From Pomphorhynchus laevis (Eukaryota > Acanthocephala > Palaeacanthocephala > Echinorhynchida > Pomphorhynchidae), in the NCBI GenBank assembly GCA_012934845.2, contig WNNJ02001899.1, positions 58,451-122,450 of the forward strand: DNA of 64,000 nt, given 5' to 3'. Each line of letters begins with the position of its first letter. The first letter of the stretch is position 1. The notes under the pieces are model-generated. The model saw nothing but the letters and a program-made list of their open reading frames with translations, was not told the DNA's origin and searched no databases. Position numbers and translations under genes: made by a program. Of this stretch, positions 11,910 through 21,457 are shown piece by piece.

Positions 11910-13390
11910 CAAATTATAACATAATTTCAGTTAAAAGACGACGCAACGCTTGGAAGAGATTCATCTGTTGTGCTGCACGATTTGAGACGATTTTGGCATC
12001 AGCTAACCGAATAGGTCTGGAGTTTAATTCAGGCATATGTGAGCTCATGTTCCTGAATATGGGGGAACATGAAATCGAATAGATGACTACTACCTTTTCA
12101 TCTGTAGTCCCAAACATAAAAGTGATTAGTCGGGAAAATTTGCAAATCCTTGGGAGCGTTGTATTTGAAGAGAATTCACCGAAATTTTGGCTCAGAGCGA
12201 GGAACAATTGGTATTAATGTGCACTAGGGTTTGCGAGCTTCGTGCTCACAAGGCGCTTTTCCTTGTAAAGAACTGCCTTTACATGTTCAGACTGCTTTAT
12301 AAGTTCCGTACAACTCCTTGCTTCAACATGTACGCGGAACTCTATAAGCTCGATGGTGTCCTAAAAACATATTTATCCCACATCCCAAATTGCGCGATAA
12401 CGAACGATTCATGGCGTCAAGCTTCATTGCCCGTACCGTTCGGTGGTTTGGGGATCCGCAGTTCAGCGGACATTGCTCTTCCGGCTTTCTTATCGTCTGT
12501 AGTGGCAACGAAGGACTGCGTCAACATTCTTTTGAATAACTGTACACATTGCCCACATTTTGAAGATGGCTACTCAACTTGGTTGGCCAAGACGGGTCTG
12601 AGTGAAACACCGTCTCAAAGCCATAAACAATTCGTCTGGGAAACTGCCCTCGTTAAACGAGCTCATGAATCTTTAATTGAAGGCTCGGAAGACAATGCAT
12701 CTCGCGTGCGAATTATGGAGGTCTCCACAAGTGAGTCTGGTGCTTGACTAAACACAGTTTCGATTGGTGCCCTGGGAACTTTGCTCGATGACGAGGTTGT
12801 GAGATTGAGCATTTTCCTAAGACAAGGCCTTCCTACATGTACTCAACACATGTCATTGTGAAGCGTCTGTTGACGAGTCAGGACGACACGGATATTAACA
12901 TGCAGAATTTAGAGAGGCAGATTCCCCAGACACGCGGAAATAAATTCAGTGATAAGCAGAGTCCTCAACACCGTCAACGCCCCAAACATTCTAGAGCCAT
13001 CCAATGTATGCAGATCGGACGGTCGACGTCCTGATGGAGTCACCATGTTCCCTTGGCGTAAAGGGAAATGTTTGATGTAGGAATCCACCTGCGTGGATAC
13101 CCTCGCAGCCAGCAATGCTAGGAACGCAGCCAGAGGAGTAGGCGAAGCAGCTTCATATGTCGAAGAGCGCAAACGGCTGAAATATCCCGACTTGACCATG
13201 TCCCACATATCTTGCCCTTTTGGAGTAGATACTTATGAATCACTGGGTTCTTCCGTTTCGGCTCTTGTTAAGGAGATAGGAAAAAGATTAAACCACGTTA
13301 CCGGGGATTCACGTGCTACTTCATACCTCCTCCAAAACGTTATCATCGCCATGGGCAAGAACATGGTAGGCTGGTGGTAGCAGCCAGTCT
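11910..13390 (+). mobile_element. Non-LTR retroelement fragment: RT thumb plus C-terminal domain
   Basis: About 11990-12180 reads like the end of an RT palm and thumb (GLEFNSGICELMFL, then NLQILGS). The open frame 12187-12747 continues with KTYLSHIPN...DSWRQASLP, VPFGGLGIRSSADIALPAFL, a block I know from a widespread family of animal RT-encoding elements. After a frame change, about 13015-13380 carries GRRPDGVT, then DTLAASNARNAARGVGEAAS and VTGDSRATSYLLQNVIIAMG, the C-terminal domain of the same family. That domain looks nuclease-like (a D...PW...W-DVT-type block), but I cannot prove it. At least two frame changes and one stop interrupt the copy. A different piece of a similar protein lies at 34.3 kb. 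Confidence 0.65.
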
Positions 13391-13965
13391 TGCTAAAAGA
13401 ATGACATTTCTCTACGAAGAAGAAAACGTTCTCTTGTATTTATCTTTTTTATTCAAAAATTGTTCAAAAATTATGAGAAAGTAATTATGACTTAAAACAT
13501 TTGTTTAATTATTTGATTTACAATATAAAATTTTTACAAATTCTTGAGCACTTGCCTAACAGTAGAAGTTTTATATCTTTTGCTGCTCGTTCTGCGTCGT
13601 TCTGTATCATCTTATCTAAGATTCTACTGCTCTTAAAAATAAAATAATTATATGGTTTTATGTAAAAAATAAATGTTAAAGATATTATTGCGATGGCTTT
13701 AATGAATATTTACTATTAAGTAAAATAATGTAATTATTATGCAATTAATATTAATAAATATTAATAAATATTAATAATTAATTATTTTATAACAATACAA
13801 ATAGTTCGAAATAGTTTTTTCAATATAAATCAGTTATAATTAAAGACATTTAAAAACTATAGAAAAACTGCTGTCTTAATAATGAATAAAATATTATGAA
13901 TAACAAAAAATAAACATTAATAACATTAATATTATTAATATCATTATTAATAAACATTAAGGCCC

Positions 13966-14500
13966 CGCGTGGCCGAATGGTGGAGGCGTGTGCATTGCAA
14001 ACTCTATGTACGGGGTTCAAACCTCGAGCATGCACTCTCTATTGACTTCTCTGTAAGCACACGTCAAAGCCACAAGATCGCGTTGTCGAAAGACGTAGGG
14101 GCACCCGATGATGAAGCGGGACCACTCTTCATTATTATTATTGCCCCGCGTGGCCGAATGGTGGAGGCGTGTGCATTGCAAACTTTATGTACGGGGTTCA
14201 AACCTCGAGCATGCACTCTCTATTGACTTCTCTGTAAGCACACGTCAAAGCCACAAGATCGCGTTGTCGAAAGACGTAGGGGCACCCGATGATGAAGCGG
14301 GACCACTCTTTATTATTATTAGCCCTGCGTGGCCGAATGGTGGAGGCGTTGCATTGCAAACTCTTTGTACGGGGTTCAAACCTCGAGCATGCACTCTCTA
14401 TTGACTTCTCTGTAAGCACACGTCAAAGCCACAAGATCGCGTTGTCGAAAGACGTAGGGGCACCCGATGATGAAGCGGGACCACTCTTCATTAATAAATA
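13966..14500 (+). repeat. Three tandem copies of a tRNA-headed SINE
   Basis: Three units of about 181 bp, nearly identical, start at about 13964, 14145 and 14325. Each begins GCCCCGCGTGGCCGAATGG; TGGCCGAATGG fits the pol III A box, and GGTTCAAACC 49 bases on fits the B box. The head resembles a class II (Leu/Ser-like) tRNA but is too altered to be a working tRNA. The body (GTAAGCACACGTCAAAGCC, then CGAAAGACGTAGGGGCACCC) and a CATTATTATT tail follow. The short open frames across the array simply read through the repeats and are not genes. ATTAATAAACATTAA-like sequence lies on both sides. Very high identity implies recent amplification. Confidence 0.85.
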
Positions 14501-16790
14501 TTAATAATCTGATTTTAAAGATTTTTCGAACAATGCTTTAATTTTGGAAATCAGTGATAGGTGTTATACTTAACGAGAATGCACACATTGCTATAGTCAC
14601 GATATTTGGGAACAAATTGTGAACTTTCGGCCAACAAGGTTTCTAATTTTAATTCTGCTATTAAAAACTATTTTTTATAATGTGATCGATAGTTTGAATA
14701 TTCAACTACTGTGAATTTATTTCAATAGAGAGTCAAACTAAAATACTTGTTTTCTCCTTTACTAAATGCTGTGAATTGAATTTACCACCTTGGCATTATA
14801 TCGAGGAAAGTTAATCAATTGATTAATAGACGATTAATCCATATACGTCAATTCCTATTCTTTATCAATTTATATTTCAATTATAGTTTAAATAGCAATA
14901 TGTTTAATAATTAATCAAAATTAAAAGTAAGTTTAGTAATTAAATGATCAAATGTAGGTATAAGTTAACAAAATTGATAACACCATTGTTTCATCAAAAG
15001 AAACCAATTGTTTAGGTAAACATACTAGAAGGTCATTACAATAATATTGTAATAATATAAAACATTATAGTATCGTCATAGTATTAAGTCGAATAATAAA
15101 GAAGATATTACATTGAATATTGTAATATTGAATTTGTAACCATGTTCTAAACAATGATTTTGTTTTTTGTTCTTGTTTGGTTTTTTTATTATTTTTCTTT
15201 TTATTTTAATTCACGTTACAATAGTCAATAATTCATTTTTTATTCTCTTGAAGTGAAAAAACCCAATCCCATAAAGTAACAAAATACATTAATTTTTCTC
15301 TTTAAGTTATTCTCTCTAAGTAACAATTAATATAATCTAAGTTTCTAAGTAAATAGTGATAAATTGCAAATTGTATTTTTTCAAATAAAGTTAAAAGCAA
15401 AATAAATATTAAGCAGGAAACTTATTTTATAAAAAAACGAATGATGTGATGTCTAATAATAAAGCAGATTTTATTTTAAAAATATCATATAAATATGTTT
15501 TATATATTTTTATTGTAAACGGAACTAATAAATTATGTTTGATTTAATTTAGTATTATATTGTGATTTAGTTTTTTATTGTTTTTGTGGCTTGAATTTTG
15601 TTTTACTTTGTGGAAAATATGTTTGTACAATTTATTTGATGTGCTAGTTTCTGGTAAGGATTTTTTCTTTGAAGTTTTTAGTGTTGTACGGTAAAACTTT
15701 ATTATAAGAAACTTTTGAGTGCTGCGAAACAGTAATTCCTGATGATAGCAGCAGCTATTGAAATATTGAACTGGACATTTTATTGAATAAATTGTCGCTT
15801 CATTGATTCCATTCTATAAATAGAGAAAATACTATTGTTTCTAAATCATTAACTTGCGATTTTAAAATTAAAATTGAAAAATTGTAATTTTAAATATATA
15901 AATATAATTTGTATATTAAATACTTTAATTTCATTAATCGATCAATTTCTTAAATATATGAGATTAAATTTGAATTAATTGGTCAATTAATAACCAATTA
16001 ATGATGGTCGTCAATGCTGCTTCCATGATGGGTAGTAACGTGATATTTCCGTATCGACATCGGCCCGGCATGAAGTTATCAAGACAGCACGACATTTGAT
16101 TAGATTAAATTTTATTTACTATTTATTAATTGACTTTTATTTTAAATTTTAATTTTAATATAAAATAATTTATAAATTGACTTTTATTTTAAATTTTAAT
16201 TTTAATATAAAATAATTTATTTTATAAGTTAATATAAAATAAAATAAATTTATTCAGTAAACTATTTAATAAACTTTTATAAAATGATTAATTAATTATT
16301 TAGTAAATTAATTAATAATAAATTAATTTTTTAGTCAATTAATTATTTAATAAATTTATTCATAATAAATTAATAATTTAGTAACATCAATTATAAATTA
16401 ATTTAATTATTATTAACATTAATATTAATTATTTAATAATTATTTATTAATTATTTTATTATTAAAACGGTACAATTCGGATATTCACATTATAAAAATA
16501 AAGATTTAAATAAATATTTAATTATTTTTAAATAATAAATTATTTAAAAAATAAAATTGCCAGTGCAGAATAAACTATCAAGAATGATATTTTACCATTT
16601 TTGCTCCTTTCTCTTCTTTGCTGGTAGCACAACCCATCGCACCAGTCTATCTGAAATTTAGAATCCAAATGATAAAATAACTCAAAAGCCATTGATAGAT
16701 ATTTTTTGGAAGAAAAAAATAAGTAAAATATTGATAGCTTTTGTAATTTCCATAAGTCATTCGGATTTTAGCACACCCGGGTGAGGTAAT
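14501..16790. other. AT-rich intergenic DNA
   Basis: No gene or recognisable repeat. The sequence is strongly A+T-rich with simple TTTAATTTTAATATAAAATA-type duplications near 16120-16230. I see nothing coding on either strand. Confidence 0.6.
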
Positions 16791-16799
16791 AAGAACACG

Positions 16800-17840
16800 C
16801 AAAAAAAATAAATTTTCAGAATATAAATACGTACGATATTAGTAATTACAAATCTAGATTCAACAGATATTGAAGAAACGTTAGAAAAATTAATTAATCT
16901 TTTTTCGGAAAAAGATATACATATATATCATAATAACTATAACACCTATCTAACAACAAGCTATAATAAAGCTTTATAAAGCTATAAAATACGTGCGATT
17001 TTAGTACGCTTTATACAAATCTAGATTTAGTAGATATTAAAGATGTATTAGAAAAATTAATTGATCTTATATTCGGAAAAAATATACATATATATGTTAT
17101 AATAACTATAACGCATATCTAACAAAAATTAAACCATCAAGTAAATATAAATATATGGATAAAATTGAATTAATAGAATCCTTAAATATTTTGATAAATC
17201 AAAATTATTTAAAAGTAGGGACATCTATATTTAGACAAGTAAAAGGTGTTCCAATGGGTGGTAATAGTAGCCCAATTATAGCTGACTTGTTTTTAAGCTT
17301 TATAGAATATGAATTTGTTCATATTCTATACTTTGATATTTTGTTCAACTCCCTCTCGACGTCCGCCGCGCCCCCTCCTTTATCACATTCAAACACCTCC
17401 TCCGTTCACACCTTCTCGACACCTGATTCACAGTTTTGTTTTGTTGTGGTCATGTAAGCGTGCGCTGGCACGCATTTGCCAAGTTGAAATAAATCCTTTT
17501 TTTCATAACTGTGTAAAAACTAAATCTAAATTATATAAAGATATGAAATATATGTTTCGATACATTGATGATATATGTGCATTTAACTCTAATAATTTTT
17601 ATTCAATTAATGAACAAATTTATCCAGGTAGCCTCATTCTTAATAAAACCAATATCAATGATAAAGAAAGTATATATCTAGATATGAACATTAAATTAAC
17701 ATCAATTAAAACTACTATTAATTTATATCGTAAATATGACATATTTAAATTTACAAGAAACTTTTAAGAATTGCTATAATATGTAATGGTATTGACTTTC
17801 TTCAAAATCATTTAAGTAATTTAATATATAGGCAGTTCAA
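16800..17840 (+). mobile_element. Penelope-like element (family P1), RT fragment
   Basis: The reading frames 17155-17320 and 17500-17767 give KVGTSIFRQVKGVPMGGNSS, then PIIADLFLSFIEYEFV and YMFRYIDDIC. This is the palm of a Penelope-like RT: (P)MGGNSSP for the GTAMG-type block and YIDD for the catalytic box. A 177-base insertion (next feature) splits it. The same family occurs at 31.2, 31.9, 45.5 and 46.0-46.7 kb. Upstream, two copies of a short block (GATATTAAAGATGTATTAG-like, about 16840-16960 and 16985-17120) show a local duplication. The copy is broken. Confidence 0.75.
17327..17503 (+). mobile_element. Short retroelement inserted in the Penelope RT
   Basis: Comparison with the uninterrupted sibling at 46.2 kb (GAATTTGTTCATAACTGTG) shows foreign DNA between GTTCAT and AACTGTG. 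A TTCAT duplication is seen at both sides. The insert is GC-richer, starts with a pyrimidine-rich block and ends GCACGCATTTGCCAAGTTG, AAATAAATCC and a T run. Its last 50 bases resemble the 3' end of the minus-strand LINE at 35.6 kb (ACACGTATTTGCCACGT, AAATAAATCC). It is either a 5'-truncated LINE copy or a SINE that borrows that tail. Confidence 0.6.
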
Positions 17841-17879
17841 ACAAGGTTACTATAAAAATAAAATCAAACATAAAATAGT

Positions 17880-18300
17880 AAAATATATAAATCAACTCTT
17901 GACGTTAAACTCTTAACGCGTTTACCGTTGTTGAAGTTTGTCATCACACATAGGATGACTGGGCATACAAAGCGACATTGAATATTGCGAGAATAATTTG
18001 GTTCTATTTCTTGATATGATAAAGATATATAGAATGCTGCCTGGTGTTTATGCCCAATCATGACGAAAACATAGTGATTTATTTGTGGGTACACCATTGG
18101 GTGTCCCAGGGCAGGTGTAAACAAATTATATTTTATATATTTGTACACTTGAAAGTGTCCCTGTTGAACATCATTTCTATTAAAAGGAATTTAGTGCCTG
18201 ATGCATGGTTAAACTGCAATACGCACTGTCATGCACCGAGTTTATGCTAAATTCCCTCATGATTCAGATTAAGGGTAGTTCTGTTTTTCGAGCATTAGAC
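17880..18300 (+). repeat. Decayed copy of the Penelope terminal repeat / ribozyme block
   Basis: GTTGAAGTTTGTCATCACAC, GGATGACTGGGCATAC and AGAATGCTGCCTGGTGTTTA recur at 18385-18510 in slightly different form, so this is the first of two tandem copies. The hammerhead of the second copy is only a ghost here: TTAACGCGTTTACC stands in place of GAAACGCGTCCACC. Penelope-like elements are known to carry hammerheads in such terminal repeats. Confidence 0.6.
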
Positions 18301-18348
18301 ATTGTTTAAGGGTGTGTTAAGGTGCCTATGGATTATTATTGAAGTCAC

Positions 18349-18388
18349 GGTACTGATGAGCTCCGTTAGAGCGAAACGCGTCCACCTT
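18349..18388 (+). ncRNA. Minimal hammerhead ribozyme, Penelope type
   Basis: CTGATGA at 18353-18359, stem II GCTC(CGTTA)GAGC at 18360-18372, GAAA at 18373-18376 and the cleavage triplet GTC at 18380-18382. Stem III is only ACGCGT. It is self-complementary, so it can hardly close as a hairpin but pairs perfectly between two molecules, as known for Penelope-encoded hammerheads that work as dimers. Stem I is short: GGT pairs with ACC, with an A-C mismatch next to the core. It is probably a slightly decayed, once active motif. Confidence 0.75.
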
Positions 18389-18537
18389 TGTTAAAGTTTG
18401 TCGTCTCACAGGATGACTGAGCATACGTAGCGACTGTGAATATTGAAAGAATAATTCGGTTCTATTTCTTGGTCTGAAGAATATATATAGAATGCCGCCT
18501 GGTGTTTATGCATCCATAGAGGAAAGCATATTGATAT
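18389..18537 (+). repeat. Penelope terminal-repeat sequence downstream of the hammerhead
   Basis: Second copy of the block seen at 17925-18080 (TTTGTCGTCTCACAGGATG, AGAATGCCGCCTGGTGTTTA). It runs directly into the 380-bp satellite at about 18538. Confidence 0.6.
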
Positions 18538-18666
18538 ATATATAATAGTAGTGCACGAATGTGCTGAGTAAACAACGGTCCAGGATTTCTTACGAAATAC
18601 GGCATTTATACTAAATGGTGTTGCTTGATAGACTGGACTTCGATTCACGACTTTCAGTCACCATGT

Positions 18667-18757
18667 CACTTCTAGACGACCACTTCAGCATCGAAATGAT
18701 GAGTACCCGGCAACACTCATCAGTAGAATGAGGTACACACTGGTCGTTTCGGTTGCC
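18667..18757 (-). ncRNA. Order-permuted hammerhead-like element, S2 unit (reference copy)
   Basis: Read 5' to 3' on the minus strand: GGCAAC-C-GAA-ACGACCA (18757-18741), then GUACC, then CAUUCUA-CUGAUGA-G-U-GUUGCC (18730-18709), then GGUAC, then UGGUCGU-C-UAGAAGUG (18682-18667). The parts form stem I (CAUUCUA with UAGAAGUG, one bulge), stem II (GUUGCC with GGCAAC plus the G10.1-C11.1 pair) and stem III (ACGACCA with UGGUCGU, with the obligatory A-U pair by the GUC cleavage site). The core is complete, but the order of the three strands is not that of any known hammerhead type. GUACC/GGUAC make an extra helix that holds the CUGAUGA strand in its loop. Confidence 0.65.
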
Positions 18758-19046
18758 TGTGTGACATTGTGAATAAAGGCGTTTCCGACACTTTGCTTAA
18801 TTGTCTGAGGCTTACGCTCTTAACCAGATCGAATTGCCGTGCGGACCATTCTTAAACACTAGGCAGAGGTTGTTGCTGAATTGTCGCCGCACTCGTTTGA
18901 TCCTAAATGGATGCGGCAGGTATAATAGTAGTGCACGGATGTGCTGAGTAAACAACGGTCCAGGATTTCTTACGAAATACGGCATTTTTACTAAATGGTG
19001 TTGCTTGATAGACTGGACTTCGATTCACGACTTTCATTTACCATGT

Positions 19047-19137
19047 CACTTCTAGACGACAACTTCAGCATCGAAATGATGAGTACCCGGCAACACTCAT
19101 CAGTAGAATGAGGTACACACTGGTCGTTTCGGTTGCC
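19047..19137 (-). ncRNA. Order-permuted hammerhead-like element, S2 unit 2
   Basis: Same arrangement as the reference copy, with an intact core. The stem III 3' strand reads UUGUCGU in place of UGGUCGU, leaving one mismatch near the far end of the stem. Confidence 0.6.
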
Positions 19138-19426
19138 TGTGTGACATTGTGAATAAAGGCGTTTCCGACACTTTGCTTAATTGTCTGAGGCTTACGCTCT
19201 TAACCAGATCGAATTGCTGTGCGGACCATCCTTAAACACTAGGCAGAGGTTGTTGCTGAATTGTCGCTGCACTCGTTGGATCCTAAATGGATGCGGCAGG
19301 TATAATAGTAGTGCACGGATGTGCTGAGTAAACAACGGTCCAGGATTTCTTACGAAATACGGCATTTATACTAAATGGTGTTGCTTGATAGACTGGACTT
19401 CGATTCACGACTTTCAGTCACCATGT

Positions 19427-19517
19427 CACTTCTAGACGACCACTTCAGCATCGAAATGATGAGTACCCGGCAACACTCATCAGTAGAATGAGGTACACAC
19501 TGGTCGTTTCGGTTGCC
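19427..19517 (-). ncRNA. Order-permuted hammerhead-like element, S2 unit 3
   Basis: Identical in core and stems to the reference copy at 18667-18757. Confidence 0.65.
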
Positions 19518-19771
19518 TGTGTGACATTGTGAATAAAGGTTTTTCCGACACTTTGCTTAATTGTCCTGGACCGTTGTTTACTCAGCACATCCGTGCACTA
19601 CTATTATACCTGTCGCATCCATTTAGGATCCAACGAGTGCAGCGACAATTCAGCAACAACCTCTGCCTAGTGTTTAAGGATGGTCCGCACAGCAATTCGA
19701 TCTGGTTAAGAGCGTAAGCCTCAGACAATTAAGCAAAGTGTCGGAAACGCCTTTATTCACAATGTCACACA

Positions 19772-19862
19772 GGCAACCGAAACGACCAGTGTGTACCTCA
19801 TTCTACTGATGAGTGTTGCCGGGTACTCATCATTTCGATGCTGAAGTTGTCGTCTAGAAGTG
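19772..19862 (+). ncRNA. Order-permuted hammerhead-like element, S2
   Basis: GGCAAC 19772-19777, GAAAC, CATTCTA-CTGATGA 19799-19812, GTTGCC 19815-19820, GTCGT-C-TAGAAGTG 19849-19862. Core intact; stem III has five perfect pairs, then a mismatch. Confidence 0.6.
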
Positions 19863-20152
19863 ACATGGTGACTGAAAGTCGTGAATCGAAGTCCAGTCTA
19901 TCAAGCAACACCATTTAGTATAAATGCCGTATTTCGTAAGAAATCCTGGACCGTTGTTTACTCAGCACATCCGTGCACTACTATTATACCTGCCGCATCC
20001 ATTTAGGATCCAACGAGTGCAGCGACAATTCAGCAACAACCTCTGCCTAGTGTTTAAGGATGGTCCGCACAGCAATTCGATCTGGTTAAGAGCGTAAGCC
20101 TCAGACAATTAAGCAAAGTGTCGGAAACGCCATTTATTCACAATGTCACACA

Positions 20153-20243
20153 GGCAACCGAAACGACCAGTGTGTACCTCATTCTACTGATGAGTGTTGC
20201 CGGGTACTCATCATTTCGATGCTGAAGTCATCGTCTAGAAGTG
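20153..20243 (+). ncRNA. Order-permuted hammerhead-like element, S2
   Basis: Core intact (GAAAC, CTGATGA, GTC). The stem III 3' strand has drifted to TCATCGT, leaving four pairs next to the core. Confidence 0.55.
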
Positions 20244-20298
20244 ACATGGTAAATGAAAGTCGTGAATCGAAGTCCAGTCTATCAAGCAACACCATTTA

Positions 20299-20302
<4 letters not shown>

Positions 20303-20381
<79 letters not shown>
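20303..20381. repeat. (TA)n microsatellite
   Basis: About 80 bases of uninterrupted TA between the S2 array and the ribozyme SINE array. The length may be collapsed or inflated in the assembly. Confidence 0.95.
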
Positions 20382-20382
<1 letters not shown>

Positions 20383-20466
20383 CGAATAGTTGCTAGGTCA
20401 CACGAGGTGACTTTCGCATTGAAAACCAGCTACAGAATCCTTCCTTCATGATATCCAATTCCATAC

Positions 20467-20556
20467 ACCCTGACTACTAACGGCGCCATTGCCACAACCG
20501 TTTTCGTTTCGCCCGCTTTTTGCCACATGTTGGTAGCCCCGGGCTCGTCAGAAGGC
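20467..20556 (-). ncRNA. Canonical hammerhead ribozyme in S3 SINE, copy 1
   Basis: Minus strand: GCCUU-CUGACGA-GCCCG...CGGGC-GAAA-AC...ACGG...CCGU...GU-C-AGGGU. CUGACGA is allowed because position 7 is free. The strand order is normal. Confidence 0.7.
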
Positions 20557-20909
20557 TGACTACCAACTCTTCGCCTTTTGAAATTTGACTTATCCGAGAT
20601 TCGAGCTGTCGCTCTCCGTACTTGGCTTGCGCTCTTGACTGCTAGGCTACGAATCCAGGATTACCAGATTTCACACAGTATATGAAACCTTCCATCATGA
20701 TATCCAGAAACTGCATTGTCCGAGATGCTTCTCTGGCATGCTTATTATAGATTTTACCGTTTGAGATCATGAAGATCGATTGGAATCGGGACTGGTGATC
20801 CTTTGATGGATTCTTATTTATGTAACGAATAGTTGCTAGGTCACACGAGGTGACTTTCGCATTGAAAACCAGCTACAGAATCCTTCCTTCATGATATCCA
20901 ATTCCATAC

Positions 20910-20999
20910 ACCCTGACTACTAACGGCGCCATTGCCACAACCGTTTTCGTTTCGCCCGCTTTTTGCCACATGTTGGTAGCCCCGGGATCATCAGAAGGC
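20910..20999 (-). ncRNA. Canonical hammerhead ribozyme in S3 SINE, copy 2
   Basis: As copy 1 but with CUGAUGA. The first base of stem II is U (UCCCG), so the pair next to the core is weakened. Confidence 0.65.
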
Positions 21000-21159
21000 T
21001 GACTGCCAACTCTTCGCCTTTTGAAGATTGACTTTTCCGAGATTCGAGCTGTCGCTTTCCCTACTTGGCGTGCGCTCTTGACTGCTAGGCTACGAATCCA
21101 GGATTACCAGATTTCACACAGTATATGAAACCTTCCATCATGATCTCCAGAAACTGCAT

Positions 21160-21300
21160 TGTCCGAGATGCTCTCTGGCATGCTTATTATAATAAGCATG
21201 CCAGAGAGCATCTCGGACAATGCAGTTTCTGGAGATCGTGATTATTATAATAATATCATGATTATTATAATAAGCATGCCAGAGAGCATCTCGGACAATG
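21160..21300. repeat. Inverted junction of the S3 array
   Basis: CTCTGGCATGCTTATTAT and its complement meet at about 21189, and a second plus-strand start (AAGCATGCCAGAGAGCATC) follows at about 21275 after a TTATTATAATAA spacer. The orientation of the family flips here from minus to plus. Confidence 0.85.
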
Positions 21301-21364
21301 CAGTTTCTGGAGATCATGATGGAAGGTTTCATATACTGTGTGAAATCTGGTAATCCTGGATTCG

Positions 21365-21417
21365 TAGCCTAGCAGTCAAGAGCGCAAGCCAAGTACGGAA
21401 AGCGACAGCTCGAATCT
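21365..21417 (+). promoter_or_regulatory. Internal pol III promoter (A and B boxes) of S3 SINE
   Basis: TAGCCTAGCAG fits the A-box pattern TRGYNNARNNG exactly. AGCTCGAATCT fits the B box at 8 of 11 positions. The setting, the head of a repeat, suggests a tRNA-derived promoter. Confidence 0.6.
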
Positions 21418-21457
21418 CGGATAAGTCAAATTTCAAAAGGCGAAGAGTTGGTAGTCA

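Larger units (their letters stand above)
18538..19565 (-). repeat. 380-bp satellite (family S2), minus-oriented array
   Basis: About 2.7 tandem units with a period of 380 bp; the block GTATAATAGTAGTGCAC recurs at about 18540, 18920 and 19300. Copies are almost identical. Read on the minus strand each unit contains a hammerhead-like set of motifs (separate features). The array turns around at about 19565 and continues on the plus strand. The same satellite fills 57.4-60.2 kb. No coding function is likely. Confidence 0.9.
19566..20302 (+). repeat. 380-bp satellite (family S2), plus-oriented array
   Basis: About two units facing the array at 18538-19565, with a tail-to-tail style junction at TTAATTGTCCTGGACCGTTG. 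The array ends at the TA microsatellite. Two ribozyme-like elements lie at 19772-19862 and 20153-20243. Confidence 0.9.
20382..21188 (-). mobile_element. Hammerhead-bearing SINE (family S3), two minus-strand copies
   Basis: Two units about 442 bp apart (20382-20823 and 20824-21188). On the minus strand each has a tRNA-like head, with TAGCCTAGCAG as A box and a TCGAATCT-type B box, followed by a canonical hammerhead and a tail. A pol III promoter plus a hammerhead is the design of the schistosome Sm-alpha repeats, so this is most likely a SINE of that kind. The copies are very similar, hence recent. Confidence 0.7.

Noticed and set aside
14033-14110. Hammerhead in the tRNA-headed SINE (GTCGAAAGAC and CCGATGATGA)
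   Set aside because: CCGATGA lacks U4 of the core, GAAA is just the loop of a GTC/GAC hairpin, and no three-stem set can be drawn.
13966-14500. Three functional tRNA genes
   Set aside because: A and B boxes fit, but the anticodon and acceptor stems do not fold properly and the unit continues into a SINE body.
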